Source of the DNA: JAWKWH01 sp963669415
GTDB lineage: Bacteria > Pseudomonadota > Alphaproteobacteria > Rhizobiales > Rhizobiaceae
DNA: 64,000 nucleotides
Assembly (NCBI GenBank): GCA_963669415.2
Contig: CAXXPS010000002.1
Location: forward strand, 1,798,001 to 1,862,000
Reading direction: 5' to 3'
Shown piece by piece: positions 44,903-54,453 of this stretch. Numbering within the stretch: position 1 is the first letter of the stretch; every line of letters begins with the position of its first letter. Below the pieces are notes generated by a model that had not been told where the DNA came from, searched no databases, and saw only the letters and a program-made list of their open reading frames with translations. Both the position numbers and the translations under genes were made by a program.

Positions 44903-47731
44903 TCATTTCGTTACAGCCTCGGCCACCGGCTCACTCAGACGCAATTTGTCCGACTTGTCGGCTTGGTCCTCATTGCCTTCCAGAATTTCGAGCAGATGAT
45001 CCTTGATCTTTTTCTGCCGTTGCGCGTCCTCGATCTTCTGTCCGACCAGATCCGTCACATAGAATGTGTCGATCACTTTCTCGCCAAATGTGGTGATATG
45101 CGCTGACGCAATATCAAGTGATAGATCGGAAATCGCCCCGGTAATCGCCGACAACAGACCTGGCTTGTCATGTCCCTGAACCTCGATAACCGAGAATTTG
45201 TGTGACAGGGTGTTGCGGATTTCTGCCCGTGACTCGACGTCAAACGCAGTGACGGTCTTGGCTGACCGGAGGCGTTTTTCGATGATCTCGGGAAGATGCA
45301 GCTTACCCGACAAGACATCTTCGATCATCTGGCAAACACGCTTGCCACGCCGTAACTCATCCTCATCACGGTCAAATTCACGGGAAATCAGAATTGTATC
45401 AAGCGCCCTTCCATCACGGGTCGTAAAGATCTGCGCATCGACAATATTTCCCCCCGCTGCAGAACAGGCTCCGGTGATGACTGACAGCAGTCGCGGATGG
45501 TCAGCCGTCAGAACGGTAATCTCCGTTACCGCATGAAATTCGTGGGTCCGGACCATTGTAGCCAGTTTCTCGCCTGCCTGATCCGCTTCGCGGACAAATT
45601 GGGCGTGGCGTATCTGGTCCTGCGGATCGACGATCAACATGTAGTTTGAGTAGTGCAGATCGCGGTAGCGCGTTCGGTCCTTATCGGGCCAATCCTCCAG
45701 TTGCCCGGCCAATTCAAATCGCGCCCTTTCAACCCTCTCTGCAGCCTTCTCCTCGGAGAACCCGCCTGAAAGCAAAAGTTCCGTTTCGTAGTAGAGCGTT
45801 CGCAACAGCTGTCCTTTCCAGCCGTTGAATACGCCGGGTCCGACGCCACGAATGTCGCATACCGTCAACACCAGCAGCAATTTCAGTCGTTCAACTGACT
45901 GCACAATAGCCGCGAAATCTTCAATCGTCTTACGGTCGTTCAAATCGCGCGACTGGGCGATCATCGACATGGACAAATGCTGTTCAACCAGCCATGCGAC
46001 CATCTCGGTCTCGGTGTCGGAGAGTCCCATATGCGGGCAGCGCTTCCGTGCCACTTCCGCACCAGCCACTTCATGTGCAACCGGTAGACCCTTTGCAATA
46101 TCGTGAAACAGCACCGCAACATAAAGGACATTGCGCCATTTGGTCAGTTCCGGAAGCAGCTTGTGCGACAGGGGATGGATTTTTTCACCATCGCCATGCT
46201 CGATCTCCGACAGAACGCCGATACAACGCAGAAGGTGCTCGTCAACCGTGTAGTGATGATACATGGAAAACTGCATCATCGCGACGATACGGTCAAAGTC
46301 GGGAATCAATTTGCCAAGCAGGCCTGCTTCGTTCATGCGGCGCAGATTTAGTTCGGGATTTCGCGAGGATGTCAGGCACTCCAGAAACAGTCGGTTGGCT
46401 TCTTCATTGCCCCGCAGCTTTCGGCTGACCAGACCGGCTGACCGCGTTACGAGCTTTAATGCATTGGGGTGCAGTTCAAATCCGTGCTTGTCGGCAAGCC
46501 AGAAAAGCCGCAACAGATTGACCGGGTCGGCCTCAAAGACAAGATCGTCGGCGACATTGATGCGGTGATTGTCGACGATGAAACCCGGAGCGCCGGCCAG
46601 TTTGCGGCGGCGGCGGGAAAACGTACGGAACAAGCGATTGAAACCCGGCACATGCTTGGCCTGTTCAACCTCCAAAACGGTACAGAAAATCCGGGTCAGG
46701 TCACCGACCTGTTTGGCGGTCAGAAAGTATTCCTTCATGAAACGTTCGACCCCGGACAGGGCTTTACCGTCCGAAAACCCCATCCGGCTGGCAATCTCAC
46801 GCTGAATATCGAAATGCAGCCGCTCTTCCGCCTTGCCGGTCAGAAAATGCATGTGGCAGCGGACTGCCCACAAAAATCCTTCGGCCTGCTTGAACAGCAC
46901 GTGTTCTTCGGCGGTAAACACACCTTTGTCGATCAGTTCTTCGCCGGTGTGCACCCTGTAGAAATATTTGCCAATCCAGAACAGGGTGTGAAGGTCCCGC
47001 AATCCTCCCTTGCCGTCCTTTACATTCGGTTCGACCTTGTAACGGCTTTCGCCCTGTTTCAGATGCCGATGATCGCGTTCAGTCAACTTCGCCTGGATGA
47101 ATTCCGGCCCAGTGCCAGCCATGACTTCCTGGTCGAAACGTTCCTTCAACTCAGCGTAAAGATCTTCCGCTCCCCAGATATAGCGCGCCTCCAAAACGGC
47201 AGTGCGGATGGTAATATCGGTACGGGAAAGGCGGACACACTCATCAATATTGCGCGTGGCGTGACCGACTTTCAGGCGCATGTCCCACAACATGTAGAGC
47301 ATGTATTCGACGATCTGCTCGCCCCAAGGCGTCTGCTTGTAAGGTAGCAGAAACAACAGGTCTATATCGGAACCGGGTGCCAGGGTGCCCCGCCCATAAC
47401 CACCAACGGCAACAATCGCGATACGTTCAGCGGCCGACGGATTTGTCGAGCGATATACGTGGGTGACGGTAAAATCGTATAGCGCACGAATGAGTTCGTC
47501 CATGTGGTGGGAAATGCGAGCGGCACAGGCCTCGCCGCTGCGATCTTCCATCAGTAGCGTCTCAGCCAGTTTGCGCCCGCGTTGCAGCTCTGACTTGAAA
47601 ACCTCCAATACTGCCTGACGCAGTTGGTGGCTCGATCCATCTCCGCCATGTTGTTTTACCAAGCCAGACAAGTCGCGGCGCAAAGCAGTGCCGTCGATCA
47701 TCTGGTCGAGATTGAGAGCAATCGCATTCAT
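44903..47731 (-). CDS. glnD: [Protein-PII] uridylyltransferase / uridylyl-removing enzyme
   Basis: This 942-residue enzyme modifies PII in response to glutamine. Domains in order: nucleotidyltransferase with GYGRGTLAPGSDIDLLFL (about 111-128), a GlnE-like linker, an HD domain (VLFHDIAKGLPVAHEVAG), and two C-terminal ACT domains (ITVLTADHPRLLSVITGACS and IEVQGHDKPGLLSAITGAIS). All key residues appear intact. It begins the murJ unit. Confidence 0.97.
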   Translation of the reverse strand: MNAIALNLDQMIDGTALRRDLSGLVKQHGGDGSSHQLRQAVLEVFKSELQRGRKLAETLLMEDRSGEACAARISHHMDELIRALYDFTVTHVYRSTNPSAAERIAIVAVGGYGRGTLAPGSDIDLLFLLPYKQTPWGEQIVEYMLYMLWDMRLKVGHATRNIDECVRLSRTDITIRTAVLEARYIWGAEDLYAELKERFDQEVMAGTGPEFIQAKLTERDHRHLKQGESRYKVEPNVKDGKGGLRDLHTLFWIGKYFYRVHTGEELIDKGVFTAEEHVLFKQAEGFLWAVRCHMHFLTGKAEERLHFDIQREIASRMGFSDGKALSGVERFMKEYFLTAKQVGDLTRIFCTVLEVEQAKHVPGFNRLFRTFSRRRRKLAGAPGFIVDNHRINVADDLVFEADPVNLLRLFWLADKHGFELHPNALKLVTRSAGLVSRKLRGNEEANRLFLECLTSSRNPELNLRRMNEAGLLGKLIPDFDRIVAMMQFSMYHHYTVDEHLLRCIGVLSEIEHGDGEKIHPLSHKLLPELTKWRNVLYVAVLFHDIAKGLPVAHEVAGAEVARKRCPHMGLSDTETEMVAWLVEQHLSMSMIAQSRDLNDRKTIEDFAAIVQSVERLKLLLVLTVCDIRGVGPGVFNGWKGQLLRTLYYETELLLSGGFSEEKAAERVERARFELAGQLEDWPDKDRTRYRDLHYSNYMLIVDPQDQIRHAQFVREADQAGEKLATMVRTHEFHAVTEITVLTADHPRLLSVITGACSAAGGNIVDAQIFTTRDGRALDTILISREFDRDEDELRRGKRVCQMIEDVLSGKLHLPEIIEKRLRSAKTVTAFDVESRAEIRNTLSHKFSVIEVQGHDKPGLLSAITGAISDLSLDIASAHITTFGEKVIDTFYVTDLVGQKIEDAQRQKKIKDHLLEILEGNEDQADKSDKLRLSEPVAEAVTK

Positions 47732-48076
47732 TGCGCGCGGTATAGCGCGAACGGAGTGGGATGGGGAGAGTAGAAAAGGTGATGGTAAAGCTTGATGTGC
47801 GGGTGCAACTGCAGCCCTGATTCAGGGAAAGTTGATAATTATGGTTTGGCAGTCAACATCTCAATCACTTTATCAATTTAGTCCAAATATCGTTCAATAA
47901 ACGGCTGAAAAGCCCTTTAAACATTGATTCTTTTACGTACATTTTCCCTCCATCAATATTTCCTATATTAATTCGAAATCCTTTTTCATTGCACAGGCGA
48001 TATCACACCGTACAATTTGACAATTAGTCGTATTATTGTATTCTCTACTTTAGATTAATATTAAGGTAATTACATT
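47732..48076. other. AT-rich intergenic region upstream of glnD
   Basis: This ~345 bp region is clearly richer in A and T than the surroundings from about 47820 on, with many TTAATA/TATTAA stretches and no gene. It should hold promoters for glnD (leftward) and for the 95-codon gene (rightward). It marks the left edge of a block of unusual composition. Confidence 0.5.
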
Positions 48077-48364
48077 ATGACATGTTTGAGTAAAAATTCT
48101 GTGGGCTCAATGGTCAAAGATCAAGTATATGAGGATGGGTTTTGGTCTCCGAGGCACTCTATTGTTTACCAGCACAAATATAGAGCGCACTATGGTCAGT
48201 CCAGCGCGGCAATCATTGTTCACCTCAGAAACTGCAACACTCGCTTTAATCCATTTGGAATCGGGCTGACAGTTAGTGAAATCGACGCACTGTCGTCAAA
48301 TCCCAATCTGACCGTGGGCAATGTGAGAGACGCCTACTACGCTAAATGTCCGAACAGCATCTAG
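48077..48364 (+). CDS. Small hypothetical protein (95 aa)
   Basis: I do not recognise this protein. It has no signal peptide or membrane helix, includes SPRHSIVYQHKYRAHYGQSS, and holds three cysteines (near residues 3, 53 and 91). AAGG lies before the ATG, at longer than usual spacing. AT-rich, and followed 21 bp later by the outer-membrane-protein gene, with which it may be cotranscribed. Confidence 0.45.
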   Translation: MTCLSKNSVGSMVKDQVYEDGFWSPRHSIVYQHKYRAHYGQSSAAIIVHLRNCNTRFNPFGIGLTVSEIDALSSNPNLTVGNVRDAYYAKCPNSI

Positions 48365-48385
48365 TCTGATCGAACCGAGGCATCT

Positions 48386-49498
48386 GTGATGAAAAAAATC
48401 ACCACCACCATTCTTACATTACAAATTCTTGCAGTTGCGGGTGGCAGTTCCTACGCAGTGAACATCAACCCGCTTACCTTTGACTATGACGGAAGCGGCA
48501 AGATCGACACGCCGGTTGAGAAGGAGGCTCTAATCGCTTGGATCAACAACAATGTAGAAACCGAGCGAGAGGCAGGCAACTCAATCAACAAAAGTTCAGA
48601 TGGTCTGAAAGATAGGAGCAGGTACGAGACCAAGATCAGAATCAGACGAAATTTCGAGGAAATTTCTTTGCTGGAGGGTTCGGATAATCTCAACGGACAA
48701 TTGCCCAAGAAAGGCGCCTTGTTCAGCTATTCGTCAGATATTCTGAATAATCGTCAAGCATATTCCGCGGAGGGTGCGATATATGTACCGATCTTTCGCA
48801 TACCCGGTCGAAAAGAACGTGAGACCATTCCGACCAGACAATCCAGTGCGGTCAACTTCAAGTCCGGCGCATTGCTTGGTGTGTCGTTTAACTTCCTCGA
48901 GAATGGTGGATCGCAAAGGGTCAATGATGACTTGAACTTTTATGCTGGCTACCAGCAATTTCGTCTGGGCGGCGTTCTGGATACAGGAATACTGCGCATT
49001 TCCACACGATATGAAACTGATTTCGACTTCGATTCAGCGTTGCTGCGCGCGGATGCGTCTTGGTTTCCGATTATTCCTTCCATGAGGGTCAACACGAGAC
49101 GCAACTTTGGAAATGGTCGTTTCCATTCTCAGTTGTCACTCAAGCTGAATGGTTCCGTCAAACAGGTAGTCAATGTTGGCAACAGAATGCAGTTGGCCAA
49201 ACAAAAAACATACTACGGAATCAGCGTACCGATCGGAGTGGATTTCTATATAAATGACGGTCAGTTAGTTGATCTGGACAATCCTCCCAAACCACTAGTA
49301 CATCTTTATGCAAAGTGGATGCCGGCATTCGGCGATTTGCCATCCGGAAGCTTCGAACATCTGTTCAACACTGGAACGGAGCTGTTCCTTGGCGGCAACA
49401 CAAATCAAGCGCTGACTTTCGACTATAAGGTGGGCACAGTCCCGTTTGACGGTACCAGAATCGAACAGTTTCTTGCTGGTCTGAGCGTTAAATTTTGA
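48386..49498 (+). CDS. Probable outer-membrane beta-barrel protein with N-terminal Ca-binding-like loop
   Basis: This 370-residue protein has a cleavable signal peptide (TTTILTLQILAVAGGSSYA). An EF-hand/dockerin-like loop FDYDGSGKIDTPVE follows; the acidic residue usually at position 12 is one place late. The rest alternates hydrophobic and polar residues in beta-like stretches, with many aromatic residues, and ends LSVKF, the C-terminal Phe typical of barrels assembled by the BAM complex. I do not know the family. It may be a porin-like or surface protein acquired with the AT-rich segment. Confidence 0.6.
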   Translation: MMKKITTTILTLQILAVAGGSSYAVNINPLTFDYDGSGKIDTPVEKEALIAWINNNVETEREAGNSINKSSDGLKDRSRYETKIRIRRNFEEISLLEGSDNLNGQLPKKGALFSYSSDILNNRQAYSAEGAIYVPIFRIPGRKERETIPTRQSSAVNFKSGALLGVSFNFLENGGSQRVNDDLNFYAGYQQFRLGGVLDTGILRISTRYETDFDFDSALLRADASWFPIIPSMRVNTRRNFGNGRFHSQLSLKLNGSVKQVVNVGNRMQLAKQKTYYGISVPIGVDFYINDGQLVDLDNPPKPLVHLYAKWMPAFGDLPSGSFEHLFNTGTELFLGGNTNQALTFDYKVGTVPFDGTRIEQFLAGLSVKF

Positions 49499-49584
49499 CC
49501 AACTGCCGATCCGTTAAACGCCTGACGGAAGCCTGATCGAGGGGAAAGTTAGAATTCAGCCGGTGTGAGCAATGGGCGAATGGG

Positions 49585-49992
49585 CTACGGTCCGACACAG
49601 CTGACCGCATGTGCGCCGTGATCCTTGATCGTCAGCGTACCGGCTCGGACCCAATTTCCACCTTCCTCGGCACTGAACAATCTCAGCGAAATCAAGATCT
49701 GTTCCACATTCACATCGGTGAAATCGGCGATCAGCATATTGCCGGTTTCAGCTGCCTGGCCGACGATGATTTCTGTTTCGCTCTTGCCAGGCTGTGTCGT
49801 CCAAACCTTGCCGGCTGTAGTGATCGTCGCGTTCAATATGCTCAAGACTGGCAAAGTGCCAAAATTGAGGTCGACCGTTGCGTCGGAGCCATTTACTCCA
49901 CCGCAGCTGATGTCCCCCGTGGCATGGGCTGCACTCGACATGAGGCAAACCGCCACTGCAAGTACAGGGCGTTTGGTTGCGCGCAATTTCAT
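49585..49992 (-). CDS. Small exported hypothetical protein
   Basis: This 135-residue protein has a signal peptide (RPVLAVAVCLMSSAAHA, cleavage near 25). The mature part is acidic, beta-rich and holds two cysteines (DISCGGV and AVSCVGP) that could form a disulfide linking its ends. No family recognised. It starts 17 bp after the LysE-type gene on the same strand. Confidence 0.65.
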   Translation of the reverse strand: MKLRATKRPVLAVAVCLMSSAAHATGDISCGGVNGSDATVDLNFGTLPVLSILNATITTAGKVWTTQPGKSETEIIVGQAAETGNMLIADFTDVNVEQILISLRLFSAEEGGNWVRAGTLTIKDHGAHAVSCVGP

Positions 49993-50009
49993 CGGTCCTT
50001 CCTTTCAGC

Positions 50010-50636
50010 CTATCGCTTGGTGGCCAGCAGCCACACGCCCCCGCCGATCAGAAATGTGCCCGAAACCCGTTCCAGCAGCCGAACCCGCCGACCGGATAGC
50101 CATGCACCAGCACCACCAGCGGCAAGTGCATACATGCTATCACAGATGGTGGTTATCAACATGAACACAACGCCAAGAAAAGCGACCTGAAACCCCGTAT
50201 TGCCGGCAGGATTGACAAACTGCGGAATGAAAGCGCCCAAAAACAGCAGCGCCTTGGGGTTCGCCCATAGAACGAGGAATCCCTGCAACATATAGGATCC
50301 GAGCGGCCTTCTTCCGGCCTGAGCCTCGGCAAGGCTGCCATCTGAGCGCCACATCCTGATGCCGAGCCAAATCAGATAGGCCGCTCCGATGTAGCGCAGG
50401 ATTTCAAACGCAAAACCCATCGTGTTGACGATTGCCGCATAGCCCAGCACCAACACCAGCACCACGGTTCCGACCCCGATCTGGGTGCCGAAAACGCTGA
50501 GCATACCGGCCCGTGCACCGTGTTTGAGCGCATTTGCTGTGATCAGGGTCACAGACGGCCCGGGCACAATCGCGACAAATAACGAAGCGATCACATATGA
50601 GAGAAGGGCTGATGTCTCCGGCACTTTAGACCCCAT
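50010..50636 (-). CDS. LysE/RhtB-family amino-acid exporter
   Basis: This ~208-residue membrane protein has about six helices and the family start SYVIASLFVAIVPGPSVTLI, with the conserved PGP. GFLVLWANPKALLFLGAF is the second family motif. The substrate is probably an amino acid or related compound; which one is unknown. The start at 50636 (MGSKVPETS) is the best ATG, though no good Shine-Dalgarno precedes it. Confidence 0.85.
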   Translation of the reverse strand: MGSKVPETSALLSYVIASLFVAIVPGPSVTLITANALKHGARAGMLSVFGTQIGVGTVVLVLVLGYAAIVNTMGFAFEILRYIGAAYLIWLGIRMWRSDGSLAEAQAGRRPLGSYMLQGFLVLWANPKALLFLGAFIPQFVNPAGNTGFQVAFLGVVFMLITTICDSMYALAAGGAGAWLSGRRVRLLERVSGTFLIGGGVWLLATKR

Positions 50637-50836
50637 ATCAGGTTTGACAGCGCGCAGTGATGACGACGGAACAGCAAAATGCAACCCAATTCACGACAAA
50701 ACCCTGCCAAGCGGATTGATGAACGGCTCATGAACGGCCGGATCAGGACGTATTCAATTCAAATGCGGCAGAATTTCTCCACGGTTCCTGAAAGGGGATT
50801 GGTGTTTTTTGGAAACGAAATTGCCGGAGGCTCACA

Positions 50837-50980
50837 ATGATGATTTTCATGCTCGCTATCGCAATGGCCCTGACCATGCTGATCGCAACCGCTGTTGCGC
50901 TGGTCAACGAAGCAGACAAGTTGCGCGTCAAGACCGAAACCGTCGACAAACGCTCATTTCGCGCAGGCCGCTTGTCCTGA
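50837..50980 (+). CDS. Small single-helix membrane protein (47 aa)
   Basis: A frame too short for normal gene finders starts MMIFMLAIAMALTMLIATAV, one transmembrane helix, followed by a charged tail (NEADKLRVKTETVDKRSFR). A perfect GGAGG lies 6 bases before the ATG, strongly supporting translation. It lies between the LysE-type gene and the 3' end of gyrA, 22 bp from the latter. Function unknown. Confidence 0.65.
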   Translation: MMIFMLAIAMALTMLIATAVALVNEADKLRVKTETVDKRSFRAGRLS

Positions 50981-51002
50981 AATCAACCGCCAGCCGTTAG
51001 GT

Positions 51003-53774
51003 TCAGTTGGCCTCCGGCCCCGGCTCAGGGGAAGGCGCTTCACCATTACCCTCCTCGCCGGATTTGGCTTCCTCCGGTTCGGAAATCCGCTCTACCGACA
51101 TGACTTTCTCATCTTCAGCTGTTGAGAAAATCGTCACGCCCTTGGTCGCCCGGCTGGCAATTCTGATGCCATCGACAGGCACCCGGATAATCTTGCCACC
51201 ATCCGTTACCAACATCACCTGATCGTCAGCTTCGACCGGGAACGCAGCGATCAATGGTCCGATCTCGGAACGCTTCGATGTGTCGGTAGCCTTCAGTCCC
51301 TTGCCGCCCCTTCCGGCGACCCGGAAATCGTAGGACGATGAGCGTTTGCCGTAGCCCTTTTCACTGATCGTCAGCACAAATTCTTCCCTTGCGCGCAACT
51401 CGGAAATCCGCTCGTCGGAAAGATCGGCTTCGCCCTCTCCTTCCTCATCAACAATTGTCTCTTCTGCGTCTTCGCCTTCGCCTCGACGTTCCGCTGCCGT
51501 GAGCTTCAGATATGCTGTTCTTTCAGCCGGCGTGGCCTCGACATGGCCAAGAATGGCGATCGAAATGACCTCGTCACCCTTGGCAAGATTGATCCCGCGT
51601 ACGCCGACGGAATTGCGCCCCGCAAACACGCGAACATCAGTGACCGGGAAGCGAATGCACTGGCCGAATGCTGATGTCAGAATGACATCGTCATCTTCGG
51701 AGCATGTGTAGACATCGAGGATTTCATCACCCTCATCGTCAAGCTTCATCGCGATCTTGCCGTTTCGGTTGACCTGAACAAAGTCAGATAGCTTGTTGCG
51801 GCGAACCGTTCCGCGCGTGGTGGCGAACATGACATCCAATTCGCCCCAGCTGTCTTCGTCCTCCGGCAGGGGCATGATCGAGGTTATGCGTTCATCCTGC
51901 TGCAACGGCAGCAGATTGATCAGCGCCTTGCCGCGTGATTGGGGCGAGCCGATGGGCAGACGCCAGACCTTTTCCTTGTAGACGATGCCACGCGAGGAAA
52001 AGAACAGTACGGGCGTGTGGGTGTTGGCGACAAAAATCCGGCTGACGAAATCCTCATCCTTGGTCGACATGCCGGACCGGCCCTTGCCGCCGCGGCGCTG
52101 CGCCCGATATTGCGACAGCGGCACCCGCTTGATGTAGCCGGTATGGCTTACCGTGACCGCCATTTCCTCGCGAGCGATCAGATCTTCGTCTTCCATATCC
52201 GGCCCGCCTTCAGTGAGCTCGGTGCGCCGCGGCGTACCGAATTCATCGCGAATGGCGGCAAGTTCGTCCTTTACGATCTGCTGGATGCGGGCGCGGGAGG
52301 ACAGAATATCGAGATAGTCACGAATTTCCTCACCGATCGTATTCAACTCATCGGCAATCTCGTCACGGCCCAGTGCTGTCAGGCGCTGCAGCCGCAATTC
52401 GAGAATTGCACGGGCCTGCTCTTCGGACAGATTGTATGTTCCGTCCTCGTTGATACGGTGACGCGGATCGTCGATCAGCTGGATTAATGGTGCAACGTCT
52501 TTTGCCGGCCAGCGCCGGTCCATCAACTGTTCGCGTGCTGTCTGCGGGTCCGGCGCGGCGCGGATCAGTGCGATGACCTCGTCGATGTTGGCAACGGCGA
52601 TGGCAAGGCCGACCAGAACATGGGCTCGGTCGCGCGCTTTGCGAAGCAAAAACTTTGTCCGCCGGCTGACCACATCCTCGCGAAATGCCACGAATGCCCG
52701 CAGCATGTCGGTCAGTGTCATCTGTTCGGGCTTGCCGCCATTCAGCGCCACCATATTGGCGCCAAACGAGGTCTGCAGCGGCGTATAGCGATAAAGCTGG
52801 TTCAGGACGACATCGGCGACGGCATCCCTTTTCAGTTCGATGACGACACGATAACCATCCCGGTCGGACTCGTCGCGAATATCGGAAATGCCCTCAACGC
52901 GCTTGTCGCGCACCAGTTCGGCGATCTTTTCGATCATTGCCGCCTTGTTGACCTGATAGGGCACTTCAGTGACGATGATTGCTTCGCGATCGTTTCTGAT
53001 CTGCTCTATCGACGTCTTGCCGCGCATCATGATCGACCCGCGCCCGGTCGAATAAGCGCTTGCGATACCCGAACGGCCCAACACCAGGCCACCGGTCGGG
53101 AAATCAGGACCCGGGATGATCTCAATCAGTTGCGACAGTTCAATCGCCGGATTGTCGATCATGGCAATACAGCCGTCGATCACCTCACCGAGATTGTGTG
53201 GCGGGATATTGGTTGCCATGCCAACGGCGATGCCACCGGATCCATTGACCAGCAGATTGGGGAACTTCGCCGGCAGAACCACCGGTTCTCGTAATGTGCC
53301 GTCATAGTTCTCCCGGAAGTCGACGGTCTCCTTGTCGAGATCGTCGAGCAGCGAATGCGCGGGTTTGGCAAGCCTGCACTCGGTGTAGCGCTCCGCGGCA
53401 GGCGGATCGCCATCAATGGAGCCGAAATTGCCCTGACCGTCGATCAGCGGCAGTCGCAGCGACCAGTCCTGCGCCATGCGCACCAACGCATCATAAATCG
53501 CCTGGTTGCCGTGCGGATGATATTTACCCATCACATCGCCGGTAACACGGGCACATTTGACGTATTTCTTGTTCCAGTCGATGCCCAGCTCATTCATGCC
53601 GAACAGAATGCGCCGATGCACGGGTTTTAGCCCGTCGCGCACATCGGGAAGCGCCCTGCTGACAATCACGCTCATGGCGTAATCGAGATAGGAACGCTCC
53701 ATTTCATCAATGATCGAGATCGGCTCAATGCCGTCCGGCCCGCCGGGTTCTCCTGGATGTGACTGGTCTGTCAA
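51003..53774 (-). CDS. gyrA: DNA gyrase subunit A
   Basis: This 923-residue subunit has the start SRALPDVRDGLKPVHRRILF, the catalytic tyrosine in AAERYTECRL, and the GyrA-box QRRGGKG in the C-terminal beta-pinwheel domain. An acidic insertion near residues 785-820 and an acidic tail are typical of rhizobial forms. In the quinolone region the residues are HPHGNQAIYD: the positions equal to E. coli Asp82 and Ser83 are Asn and Gln, while Asp87 is kept. The gene name gyrA rather than parC is supported by the GyrA-box and length. Confidence 0.95.
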   Translation of the reverse strand: MTDQSHPGEPGGPDGIEPISIIDEMERSYLDYAMSVIVSRALPDVRDGLKPVHRRILFGMNELGIDWNKKYVKCARVTGDVMGKYHPHGNQAIYDALVRMAQDWSLRLPLIDGQGNFGSIDGDPPAAERYTECRLAKPAHSLLDDLDKETVDFRENYDGTLREPVVLPAKFPNLLVNGSGGIAVGMATNIPPHNLGEVIDGCIAMIDNPAIELSQLIEIIPGPDFPTGGLVLGRSGIASAYSTGRGSIMMRGKTSIEQIRNDREAIIVTEVPYQVNKAAMIEKIAELVRDKRVEGISDIRDESDRDGYRVVIELKRDAVADVVLNQLYRYTPLQTSFGANMVALNGGKPEQMTLTDMLRAFVAFREDVVSRRTKFLLRKARDRAHVLVGLAIAVANIDEVIALIRAAPDPQTAREQLMDRRWPAKDVAPLIQLIDDPRHRINEDGTYNLSEEQARAILELRLQRLTALGRDEIADELNTIGEEIRDYLDILSSRARIQQIVKDELAAIRDEFGTPRRTELTEGGPDMEDEDLIAREEMAVTVSHTGYIKRVPLSQYRAQRRGGKGRSGMSTKDEDFVSRIFVANTHTPVLFFSSRGIVYKEKVWRLPIGSPQSRGKALINLLPLQQDERITSIMPLPEDEDSWGELDVMFATTRGTVRRNKLSDFVQVNRNGKIAMKLDDEGDEILDVYTCSEDDDVILTSAFGQCIRFPVTDVRVFAGRNSVGVRGINLAKGDEVISIAILGHVEATPAERTAYLKLTAAERRGEGEDAEETIVDEEGEGEADLSDERISELRAREEFVLTISEKGYGKRSSSYDFRVAGRGGKGLKATDTSKRSEIGPLIAAFPVEADDQVMLVTDGGKIIRVPVDGIRIASRATKGVTIFSTAEDEKVMSVERISEPEEAKSGEEGNGEAPSPEPGPEAN

Positions 53775-53899
53775 TCGTCTGTCGCAATCGAAAAAGAATC
53801 AGTTGTTTCTATATAGCGGACCAGCCCGGAAAACGCCAATTTGCAGACCACCTAGCTTAGCCTTTTTATGCATATTTTTCAATTAGATAGATGTGAATT

Positions 53900-53928
53900 T
53901 GTATAGCGCACCATTTTGTTTTGGCCAA
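53900..53928 (-). promoter_or_regulatory. Putative gyrA promoter
   Basis: On the minus strand TTGGCC (53923-53928) and TATACA (53900-53905) are separated by 17 bases, about 125 bp upstream of gyrA. A second TATA-like stretch (CTATATAG) lies nearer the gene at about 53810. The region is AT-rich. Confidence 0.5.
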
Positions 53929-53998
53929 AACCCGCCAAACCGGTGCGATTCGGTCCCAAAAATAGCCGGCTGGCTGCAAATAATTTGCACAAACGAAC

Positions 53999-54367
53999 CT
54001 AACGCCCCGGCAGCTTCACAGTCTTTTCCATGCCGCCAAGACCATCGACATTGTCATGGGCGCGGATGACGACCTCGGTGACGCCATCGGGAACCGAAAT
54101 ACCGCCAAGGGAGCGCGTAAACGGTTGCTCGTTGACATGCGGATGCAGCAGAACCCGCTCGCCATAGACCGTTCCATCTGCCCCCAGCACGTCCCAACGG
54201 TCGGCATAATGCTCCCAGCCGGTGTCGTCGTGGCGCACGGTGACATCAAATCGGAAGGTTCCACCCGATTCGGGTGTAACCTTCACATCAACCACATCGG
54301 CTTCACCCGCCAGCGCGCCTGAGGCAGCCAGCGCCAATGCCGTCAAAATTGAGAATAATCTTGTCAT
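53999..54367 (-). CDS. Small exported hypothetical protein
   Basis: This ~122-residue protein has a signal peptide (RLFSILTALALAASGALA, cleavage before GEADVVD) and a single beta-sandwich-like domain (TFRFDVTVRHDDTGWEHYAD). No cysteine in the mature part. Family not named by me; similar small periplasmic proteins occur in alphaproteobacteria. Divergent from yjbQ. Confidence 0.7.
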   Translation of the reverse strand: MTRLFSILTALALAASGALAGEADVVDVKVTPESGGTFRFDVTVRHDDTGWEHYADRWDVLGADGTVYGERVLLHPHVNEQPFTRSLGGISVPDGVTEVVIRAHDNVDGLGGMEKTVKLPGR

Positions 54368-54453
54368 GGCCGCATTTTGCATTGGGTGGCTTGGCCTATC
54401 CATTCAAATTCAGGTTATTGTCAATATCAAATTGCGAATTGCCGGAAATTTCG

